Assembly: GCA_963971425.1 (NCBI GenBank)
Contig: OZ020525.1
Span: forward strand, 124,001-188,000
Source of the DNA: Bryoerythrophyllum caledonicum
Lineage: Eukaryota > Streptophyta > Bryopsida > Pottiales > Pottiaceae
DNA: 64,000 nt
Direction: 5' to 3'
In this document: positions 35,916 to 46,800 of the stretch, one piece after another
Position numbering within the stretch: the stretch's first letter is position 1
Layout: every line of letters starts with the position of its first letter
Translations under genes and position numbers: made by a program
The notes under the pieces: model-generated
The model's database searches: none
The model's input: the letters and a program-made list of their open reading frames with translations, nothing else
What the model was told of the DNA's origin: nothing

Positions 35916-36676
35916 CAAAACCATCATATACACTCCTAATCGTCAACAAGCACATCAAAGCGGTATGGAAAATCCGTAAACTAATAATATCCTTCAATAA
36001 ATAAGGGTGTTTATACATATGAACGCCGGAACATTTGACAACAAACTATAAGATAATACATTTCCTTCATGACTACTTCCATGCACATGTGGAACTCATA
36101 GATGTCACTGTAATGCCACATTTAAACCAGACATATTATGCGTCAAAGGAGTACCATACATAGACCCCCCACAAGACCACATAAATACAAACCTTTCTAT
36201 CCAATTTATTGAATTCAGATAGTGCAATGACAAATTTTCTCTAGAAACAATCGAAAACACAGTTAATAAATACCAACCACTTATTAATAACATTGCAGCC
36301 CTTGGATAGAAAGTTGACCCCCTTACTATCATTTCCGCTGAAACTAGAGCTACTACCTTTATTATCCCCTCTCTAAAAAGTCTCGAAAAAACATTCAATA
36401 TCTCCATTAATCCAATTAAAAAGACATTCATAAAAATCAACACCATTGCTATCCAACATGCAATGTCCATACTTCTACACAAACTAAAACTCGAAAATAA
36501 CCAACCTCTTCTAGTAATACATGATAAAACCCTGTAAAACCTCTTAAGAAACATCCATCTAATATTTGCAGATCACCTCTTGAAATCGAGCCCTGTGGCT
36601 CTTTTTGGTTTTTGGTTCTCGGTTAGTCGTTTCATAGTGTCTACCCTCAAGAAGAGAGAGTAGTTCCATACTAAGG
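35916..36676 (+). pseudogene. 5'-truncated, decayed LINE copy
   Basis: Aligns with the last 600 bases of ORF2 (from the sequence after the CCHC knuckle at about 48,420) and the 3' tail (catagtgtctaccctcaag, agtagttccatact). Many C-to-T and G-to-A changes create stops (TGG to TAG in GWKVDP, TGG to TGA in PWLLP). The complete LINE is inserted at or just beyond its 3' tail. Confidence 0.75.
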
Positions 36677-36687
36677 TAGAGGCATCC

Positions 36688-39095
36688 GCCACCCACAGGC
36701 ACGGGGGAGATGAACACTGAGTAGAGCTCCGCATTTCCTGGTGAGGGGAGAGGAGGGACTTAGATGCAAAACCCTAGATCACGCACAACAGGAGGTGGCT
36801 GGCCCTGTTGTTGAGCCTGCGTGAGTCTAAGTGGTTGGCATGTGGTTAGAAGTGGAACGCAGAGTATGTGTGTTGAGAAGGCTCATAATTCTTTAGATCT
36901 GGGGTTTGTGGATTGAGGGTGGAGAGGTGGTGGCAAGATCTTGCTGTGAGGAATCTGAAGCTAGGGACACTTGTGTTGGAGCAGAGATCTGGCCGTTTCA
37001 ATCTTACCCACAAGGTCACTCAATCTCAGATCGGAGAATAGGTTAACTGAATCCGCTTCCTACCACATACTCCCTCCTCCTCCCCGACCCAGGTGCACAA
37101 GCAAACAAGATTGACGACAAGACCGCCCCACCGTCGCCGCAAGGCATCAACACCGCACCACATCAGGCTACCTCTCACCTCCCTTACACTTTTTTGTCCT
37201 TTCCTTGCTTCACCACTGTTATCCACACATTGTCACCATGTTTTGTTAAGCACATATACACTTTACACGACAACTCTGACATCAATTGTTTGAGAGAGCT
37301 GTATACCAGATCTGAAGTTCAGCAGTACATAACAACCTCTGAAGTGGAGTTCAACATAACAAGTCTCAAAGATCTACCTCGAGACTGCACGCCGAAGCGC
37401 TGGATTTTTTTCTCAGATCTAGATCTAACTACGGAGAATCAGCAACCCTACAACACCAAACCGGAGCTTCTCCACGCGCACCCACAAACAATCTGCACCA
37501 CAAGCATAGCCGTACCAAGCATCAGCAGCAAAGTCAAGCAATTTGAAGGAGATTTGCGACCGAAGATCAGCAGGCAAGCAATCGCAGTTCATTGGCAAGG
37601 ACAACACGAACGTGAACAAACAAGGACAAGGTCAAATCAGGTGAGTACTATCGCTAAACCCTCGTCTTTCCGTAATCTCTTCCATAGTCCCTTCCCCCCC
37701 CGCAACAGGTGCCCCCTCTCTCCCACAGCTTGCAGCGTCCTCCCTTCCCTCCCTCTCCTCCAACCTATATGCAACCTAGCTCCCCCCGCAACAGGTTCCC
37801 CCTCCCCACACCCCAGCCAGCTCCCTACACTCTCTGTAAACCCCAGCCCTCGCAGACAAGAAGGAAGACAAGACACACAAGGAGGCAGACAGACCACGTA
37901 CACGGACTTCCAACGTCATAGACCACGCACACGGACCCCTGCGACACAGACGACAAAGGAGCAACAGGGACGAACACAAACAGGGAACAACAGAGACAAA
38001 CACGAACAAGCACAGAGAGCGAGGCAGACAAGACCCAGGAGCAAGAAACGAGTCAAGAACAGAGACAAACTCAATAAAGACGAGCAAGAAAAAGGACAAG
38101 GAACAAGGCAAGCACGCGCAAGGAGAACAGAAGAAGAGCACCATCAAGACCAGGCGTCGAGACGAGATACACACAAGGAGAAACGACACACACAGCGACT
38201 TGCGACACCTTCGAATTACCGACCTCCCCCCTACCAACCGACCTACTACCCACGACCCCCCGACCCTCCTGTCCCGACCCCTTTACTACCCCGACTCCCC
38301 CACTGTCCCGACTCCCCCACTGTCCCGACTCCCATACTGACCCGACCCCCCGACTCCCCCACTGACCGGACTCCCCTACTGTCCCGACCCCCCGACTCCC
38401 CCACTGTCCCGACTCCTATACGGACCCGACCCCCCGACTCCCCCACTGACCGGACTCCCTTACTGTCCCGACCCCCCGACTCCCCCACTGTCCCGACTCC
38501 CCAGCTAGCCCGACCCCCTAGCTGGCCCGACTCCCCCGACACCCCTACTAACCCGACTCTAGTACTGTCCCGACCCTACCCCTATCCCGACTCCCCCACT
38601 GTCCCGACTCCCCTGCTGCCCCCCTATCTCGACCCCCTGACCCGACCCCCCCTACTAAAACCTACGACCCCCAGACCCCAACGGTCCCCAACAGGCTGGC
38701 ATCATCCCACTTTTTCCAATCCCCCTTCCCTTGCGACCTCCCTACCTAAACCTCTACGACCTCCTCCTCCCCCTGCGACCTTCCATAAACACCCTAATCT
38801 CCTCTTACAACCTCCTTCTCCCTCAAGTTGGGACCTCCCCCTTCCTCTATTATTCCCCCTACTTCCTCCCATCACCCTCTCCCCAACCTCGCTCCCCTTA
38901 CACTCAACCCTCTACCTCACCACCACTAGTAGAGCCCGTCAAAATTGCATAAACCTTGGAAAACGGTGCCAATCCACTCCTCGCATAGCCATCGAAAAGA
39001 AGAATAGAGGAGTAGAAGTACATTGGAGGATCAATAGTGAAGAACCACTAGAAAACCTTAGTTCAGAAACTCCAAATCAACATCCTTCACCAACT
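36688..39095 (+). promoter_or_regulatory. LINE 5' region with Pro-coding minisatellite
   Basis: About 2.4 kb before the first in-frame ATG of ORF1. The ORF1 frame is open from 37,194 onward but without ATG. From about 38,230 to 38,650 short repeats of cgactcccccactgtc make the strand very C-rich and keep several frames open. It presumably includes the internal promoter expected for a LINE. No specific promoter element is identifiable. Confidence 0.45.
38230..38650 (+). repeat. C-rich minisatellite (gactcccccactgtccc)
   Basis: Irregular tandem array of 16-18-base units (ccgactcccccactgtc, ccgactcccctactg, ccgaccccc) in the LINE 5' region. If read in the ORF1 frame it gives Pro/Thr/Ser-rich sequence (PDSPTVPTP), but no ATG precedes it in frame. 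Confidence 0.75.
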
Positions 39096-40736
39096 ATGGA
39101 CGCCATGGACACCGAAAACCCCCACACAGGAGTTTTAAAGATCACAACAGCTGAAGATTTAGTATCAAAGGCAAGCGGAGGCCCAACCCCATCCAAGAAA
39201 GCTAGAGGTAGCTATTCCACCATTCAAGTCTCCATCCCTGACCTTTCATCATTTCGATTTTGGTTAGGCTTCCCCACTATGGAAAAACTTGCCATAGATG
39301 CAGGACAGGAGCCCCTATTTAGTGGAGAGAATGTTAGAGACATGATCACTCGTGGAGTACCCAAAGAAGAAGCAGAGGAGGCCATCAGCGCTAATGTGGC
39401 CTATCCTAGGATACCACAACTCTTATACTCTTCAATACGCAGCGACAACATCGAGGGCCAACACTACAACCTGACACAGGTACCCTTTGACATCCCTACA
39501 AGCCCTATCACTGGACTTTCCTACGACTTTCATGTGGCAATTCACTTCGAATTGCCACCACATCCCATGCACCATGACGATGTGAAGGGACTAGCCCTAG
39601 CAAGGCTTGAATACATGAAAATCCCCTTAGGCACCAACCTCATGGACCCTATCGCCGTTTTATGTAAGGGTGTCAAAAAAGAGGGACAAAGGGGTATATG
39701 GTCCGGTATCATCAAGTTACACCTCCTCAGGCCAGAGGTAGATGCTATTGCCCTTCTTCGAGGTACTAGATATTTTATCCTCCATCTGGACCCTTTAGGA
39801 CAAGCCTCCCTAGGGAAAGTGTGTAAAACTTTCCACGCAGTGGCCCGGAAGAACTTATCAGTGCGAATCAAGAGCGAGACCCTTAAAGGTATGGCTGCCC
39901 ACACCCTCTTCCAGGACGTGGTGACAAATAGTTTCTCGAGAAACTTGGAATTTGAGATTACAGACGTGCAGAAGGTACAAGAAGAGACACACGCCTTTAT
40001 AGTCGCCCCAACCCCACAACAGGCCAAGAAGTTTGAGCTTCACCAGATCACCACACACCACGAGATGATACCAGCACGTGCTAGTAGCTCTGGTGGCCTC
40101 TCCCCCGCAGATAGAGCCAAGAAGGACGCATTGACAGTTACCCTCTCCCAACTCCCCATTTTAATGAACGTGGCAGAAACCACGAATGCTATCCATAAAA
40201 CCTTTGAGGCCAAGAATGTCATCTCCCTATGGTTCCACAGGCAGCAGAGAGGAATGCACAATGGTAGTGCCAACGTGCAATTTCCTAACCCTATCATCTA
40301 CCGCCAGTTTCTACACAAGACATTCACTATAGGACGACATCAAGTGGAGATTTCTCCCCACCGCCGCAGCCTTGAAGGTGATGACCCACCCACCACCGCA
40401 CTACTGGAGAAGTGGGGCTTTAATGACATCAACAAAGCCCTCGTAAATACAGTAGAGTCCCTCCAAGTTACCCCTGCTCCTGCTAGTATTACCAGGTCAG
40501 AAATGACCTCCATTATAGATGCAGGCAACAAGAGACTGCGTCAGGAGCTCTCCACCCTCAGAGAGGACATCATCAAAGATACAAAGGCCTACACCGATAA
40601 CCGCACCAGTGAGTTACAGGCGAAGCTCTCAAATGTCGAACAACTGATGGCCTCTGCACTGATGGCCATGCAACAAATCACAGGATCGCGGCCTCCAACT
40701 ATTCCAGCCTTAGAAGACCACTCAAACGTGGATTGA
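39096..40736 (+). CDS. LINE ORF1 protein, RRM-like and coiled coil
   Basis: 546 codons from the first in-frame ATG (39,096) to TGA (40,734-40,736). The N-terminal part is soluble-looking, with FRFWLGFPTMEKLAIDAG. About residues 345-430 fit an RNA-recognition-motif fold: first strand LTVTLSQLP, helix ETTNAIHKTFEAKNV, strand ISLWFHR, RNP1-like GSANVQFPNPIIYRQFL, last strand QVEISPHR. The last 90 residues are predicted coiled coil (RLRQELSTLREDII, ELQAKLSNVEQLMASALMAM). ORF1 proteins of LINEs trimerise and chaperone RNA, and this combination is compatible. A stretch before the RRM (LLRGTRYFILHLDPLG) could be a second RRM. The stop overlaps the start of the ORF2 frame. Confidence 0.7.
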   Translation: MDAMDTENPHTGVLKITTAEDLVSKASGGPTPSKKARGSYSTIQVSIPDLSSFRFWLGFPTMEKLAIDAGQEPLFSGENVRDMITRGVPKEEAEEAISANVAYPRIPQLLYSSIRSDNIEGQHYNLTQVPFDIPTSPITGLSYDFHVAIHFELPPHPMHHDDVKGLALARLEYMKIPLGTNLMDPIAVLCKGVKKEGQRGIWSGIIKLHLLRPEVDAIALLRGTRYFILHLDPLGQASLGKVCKTFHAVARKNLSVRIKSETLKGMAAHTLFQDVVTNSFSRNLEFEITDVQKVQEETHAFIVAPTPQQAKKFELHQITTHHEMIPARASSSGGLSPADRAKKDALTVTLSQLPILMNVAETTNAIHKTFEAKNVISLWFHRQQRGMHNGSANVQFPNPIIYRQFLHKTFTIGRHQVEISPHRRSLEGDDPPTTALLEKWGFNDINKALVNTVESLQVTPAPASITRSEMTSIIDAGNKRLRQELSTLREDIIKDTKAYTDNRTSELQAKLSNVEQLMASALMAMQQITGSRPPTIPALEDHSNVD

Positions 40737-40891
40737 CCAAGGACTACAGTCGAAAAAATCACCAATGTGGCAACACATGGGTGAACAAGGTTGTCACCTC
40801 CCTCCCCTACATCTCCCAACTCTCTTCGTGCACTCACCTACTCATTGAAATCACTATCTCCCCTAGTATACTCTCCCCTTTACACTACAAT

Positions 40892-43800
40892 ATGATAGTT
40901 AATACCCCAATAGTTATGACACTTACACCCTCCACACCTCTCAAAATAGATATAGACTCCCAGAATCCCTACTCTTTCATTTATTTGCCATCAATAACGA
41001 TATATCATTCTACTCTTATAGTCACAGTACACTCTAGCCTCACCATAGTCTATACACCTTCTTCACTACCCACCTCCTATGCTAGACATACTATATACTT
41101 CTACTATCACTCATCCACAACTAAACACATGACTTGGAGACCACATGGTGATCACATGTATTGGCCTTGGGGAATTTTTCCACATATCTATAAACTTTGG
41201 AAATGCATATACCATTACGGTATGAATATCTCTTTGAAAAATACATATGGAATACACACACTCAACACTCATACACCCCTACTACATCCCTACATTACAA
41301 ACACTACTCACACAACGACTCATAACACATCAATCCTACTCCCACACACACCTCCAACCAATGTAAACACTCATCATACTACATACCCCTCTATGTACAC
41401 ACCTTCCACAACCACAAACAAAAAAACCGCCATCATTACATACTCTCCCCAAAAAACAAAAATAAATACATCCACACCCACACACATCCATGCACAAAAA
41501 TACATCAAAACAAACACACAATCATTTGCACACTTAAACACAATTACAAACACATACGAAAAATCCACAAATACATATGAACACACATCCACTCAAACAC
41601 ACCCATGCATCCAAACACACACACATAAACTCAAATATACACATACTACATACACACGCAAGCATATACACACAACTACCCATCCACACCCGCAGACAAA
41701 AACCCACTTATACACCACCGCAAAGACACACACAAAAAAATATCCAAACAAATATACACAAGCCCACACAAACACCATCAAAAATACACACCCGTATACA
41801 AAGCTCGAAATCACAAGAAAATACAAAACCACAACAAATTTCACAAACAAAAACATACACAAATACATAAACAAAAATACTACAACCATGAAAACAAAAA
41901 CTAAAAAATACCTAAAACACATACACAAAACAATAAAACTAAAACAACACATTAAACCCTCATATTACAAAACCCTATTACTACAAAGTGGAGATATAGA
42001 AACCAACCCAGGACCCATGCCTAACATACTAAAAACACATCCTACAACACATAAGAAGAACGCAAAAATTTATTTCATACCAAACTCCATAAAACTTCAA
42101 CCGGAATACAAACACATTTCTCAAACATTTGCCCCCCTTTTAAAACCCACACATACACTACATCAACTATATAACACAACACACCCAAATATTGCCCAAT
42201 ATATACTACAAAAAAATATGCATCCACCAACACATATTCTATATGCCCTAATAATCACCACTCACCCAAACATAGACGAATGTAACCATCTTTTAAATGT
42301 ACAAAACCATAATACAATTACATGGACTAACACACTATTACGAACCTTATCAAACTTACAAAATCCACCTGAAAGACATATTCATACACCACACCCTTAT
42401 ACAAAATTTCTCGAAGAGAACCAAAGTATCATAAAACATGGAAACTCAATACATGAAGAACTGTACGACTTTATACATAATCAAACCATACCGCCATCTA
42501 ACATAATAATAAAACAAAAATTCCCCTACCTCCCTAACAAACTTATTGATGAATCACTAAAATGTTTCGACCCCATACCTGAATATACCCATCCGCCCCC
42601 TCCACCTTCCTACCTTCCTCCACAACACCATAATAACAGTTCAAACGCCGAAAACACAAACATAATTACATGGAATGCTTCATCCCTTAATACTGCTCTT
42701 CCTAGCTTGCAAACCTTAGTCACATACACAGACACACCACCGGCCATAATAGTTATACAAGAAACAAAAACATCCACCACAAAATCCACAAAATATATAC
42801 AAAATATATTTCAAAATTATAAACTCATCTTCAACAATACACATGCACTTACTAGATGCATTCAACAACGGAGACCATACACACCGGGCCGCGGTGGCCT
42901 CCTTACATTAATACACAAAAAATATACATTCCCAGGCAACATCAATAAAATCCCTACCCCAATGCACATATCACCGTACATTCAAATAATTAAAATCACT
43001 AATCACCCACTACAACCGTGGTTAATCTTTCACATGTATATGCCATCCCATCCCGAAGATACTAGATTTCTCTTAGATATACAAAACACTATTACATCCC
43101 ATATTAATAATCATCCTAATCATACATACTTATTATGTGGAGACTTCAATAGAGACATAGCGCTAATTGGCCGCCAAAATGGAAACCATCACACCCCCCC
43201 TCAAAACATTGATTACCAATGGCGCCGCTTCACAGAAAACTTAAACTTCACTTACATCAATACCAATACACAATTCTCTAGACAAGGTGGCTACAATTAT
43301 AGTGATTGGAGTCTAATAGATGGATTCTATATAAATACAAACAACAATACACAATACACCTCCACAACAAACAAAGATATTATTCTCAACTCGGACCACT
43401 CACCCATACAGTTGCACATCCCAAATAACACACTAATTAGTAGAACTCCTACAATCCCAAACAAAGACACTATACGCATACTCAACCCCATCCCAAAAAC
43501 CAAGATAGAAAAATTCAACACAAAATTTTTCGAAGAAAATTCTGTACAAATAGACTCTCTCATCAACACTCTTGAAAATAATAGTCAATTAACACAAGCA
43601 CAATGGCAAGAAGCATGCCACTCTCTAGACAAACTCATCAATAAAATATCTGATACACTAGAACAAACTTGTAGAGCACACCCCATACCCCAAATGACAA
43701 ATAGATCCTCCCAACAAGGCGGGTATCTACCCCGCAAACTTTCTAAAACGTGGAAACAACACTTAACCACATACCATACCATACGTAAAACCATTAGAAT

Positions 43801-46800
43801 TGTAAAAAACAACCCCCAATGGCGTAACCACCCCATACACAACGAACTACTAACTATACAACACATCCAAATCCCTATCCCGCCGCCTCCGGACTTTCCC
43901 CACGATACATGGATAAAAGATATCGCGATAATTGCAAAAAATGCCAACATACAAGCCAGGAAAATAATCACAAAATACACAAAAGAAAACATTAAAAAAG
44001 CCATATCAAAATACAGACAACTATACGAAATCAGCCCCAAAAAAATTAACAAAAAAGTCTTCAAAAACCTTGAATCCCCACCAATGGATTGTATCAAAAA
44101 TCAATATAATAATATTCTAACCAGCCCCGAAGACATTGCGAATGAAATATTCAACCAACAAACAAAAACCAATAGACCAACAGTACCAACATGTAATTAT
44201 CAGCCACAACATACAATAGAATGCACATGTGCAATACGCCAATACCCTTGGCACGACCTGGACGGATATACCCTTGACAAACGAGGCGAACCAGAAATTC
44301 CACTACATAAATACCTCAACAGAGCCACATACGACACATGCCTTCAAAATCTTGGAAACAATAAAGCCCCAGGCCCAGACCGCATACCAAACTCAATACT
44401 CAAAAACATGCCTCCAAGATTTCACAAGCTATTATTTCTATTCTTCTCCCACTGCTATAAACAAAAACAGATACCAAACTCATGGAAATTAAGTACAACA
44501 ATTCTACTATACAAAAAAGGCGACCCGTCCATACTACCCAACCATAGACCAATAGCACTAGCTAACACAATATACAAACTCTTTACCAGTACACTCACCT
44601 CCATACTATCCTCATACGGCGAAAAATTCAAAATCCTACATGATAGTCAAGAAGGATTTAGAGCAGAGAGAAGTACCGCACGACAAATACAAACTATAAT
44701 AGCCGCACTAGAAGACGCAAAGTTTACTAACCAAGATATATACATACTATACATGGACTTCAAAAATGCCTTTGGTTCAATTGACCATGCCCGACTTTTA
44801 GCAATAATGATGGACCTTGGTTACCCAAAAGATGCAACTACACTTGTTGGAAACATCTATTCTAAATCATTTACATGTTATACCGGTGAACACTTTGGGA
44901 AAACAAAACCTATACCCATCCAAAGAGGAACTATACAAGGGGATACCCTTAGCCCATACCTATTCATTATATTTCTAGAACCACTACTCAGATGGCTCGA
45001 AAGAGGAAATTACGGATACACTTTTGGCACATCACAGGTCATAATAAACTCTGCCGCATATGCGGATGACCTAGCCACCATAACTAACAAAATCAAATCA
45101 ATCCAAATACAACTAAATAAAATTGATAGATATTGTAAATGGGCCGGTATGGACGTAGGTGTCCCAAAATGTGCCGCTACCGGATGCCCAAACAAATCCA
45201 AATTGAATCCTACCACTTTCAAAGCCCTAATGCAAGCCTCGAACATCAATTACCGCAATCAACCGATCCCCATACTACACCAAAATGAACCATACATATA
45301 CTTAGGCACAAACCTTGTTCCCTCACTAAAATGGAAAATCCAAATCCACACCACAACGACGAAACTCATCAAACAATGCAAAGAACTAACAACATGCCCG
45401 GCCACCATGAAACAAAAAATAAAAATGGTTGATACCGTATTACGCCCAGGTGTGGCATACAGTTTCTACGGTGTACCATACTCTATGCCAGCTATCAAAA
45501 AACTTGACAAAAAAATAATAGCCATACAAAAAACCATATGTGGATTACCAAAATGTATGTCAAATGCAATAACCCAACTACCACATAACCTATTTGGACT
45601 TGAAGCCTTCTCCCTCAAAAATGCTTACCTCCGATGTATAGGCGAACAACTGCAAAATGCTTTAAACGATAAAGGGAGACTTGGGAAAATATATAATGGA
45701 TTAACTCACTATGTTCTTGCCCAATATGGTGGCGCTGAAAACATACCGAGAATTAAAAAAAGTGACTGCATAAGATCACCAATAACACGAACATTCTTCT
45801 TATTAAAATATGTAGCTAAAGCCCACCTTAAAAGTACGCTCCCGAACTTCCTCACTAATCCTACAACACTAGAAATACTATGGCGCCAAGAAACATTAAA
45901 TCATAACACACTCAATGCCCAACTCTCCCAAAAGCTTCTACAAAAACTCCTCTCAAAAAATATTTTTGAGCTAAACCAAATTACCTTACCCAACGGTACA
46001 CACATCATGAACGATGAGGACTTCAAAACCTACCACTTCACCCCATCTAAACTAATAAAGAGTGCCCTAAGTGTTGCTAAACAACTATTTTGCCACCTAA
46101 CATGCCCCACTATATGTCATACCCCTTGCAACATACACCCATACTCTCATACACTTAAAGATCCATTCATCACCCTCAACGATAACATCATCCCAAGAAA
46201 TATTCCCACACCAACCAATCCCCCTAACCCTCCACATATATACCACCCCCGCCCCCCAACATACATCCCCAAAAACCCTACCACATACCCCATTAATAAT
46301 ATCATAAACCATAAACATATTCAACACACAGACACAAATAACATACAAAATACCTACACAAAATATCTATGCCAATGGCAACATAATGATAATACATACA
46401 ATAAATGGCTCCCCCAAAGAGACCTTTTTCCACGGCATGACACCAATACCTCCACACATAACATTGAAAAATTAAAACAATACTACCAAAAGATCCAAAA
46501 TAAAATATACTCAGATATCATCCTTGCCCACCACCCCCAAGAACAATTCTCAGACTCAAGGTCCGTAACACCACCCATAATTATCCCACTCTTAAACATC
46601 TACACAACAGAATGCAACCCCGAAAATGATATCCTTACATCCTCAAACACAATTCAAATAGATAACAATCATGCACATCTATTCGAAGAAAACGGCCGAC
46701 ATTTACACACCATCCCCGTTACCCGACTCCAATGGCTATGGAATCAATATAATACCAAATTACAAACTCCTACAAACATCGAACCAACGACCCAACCCTT

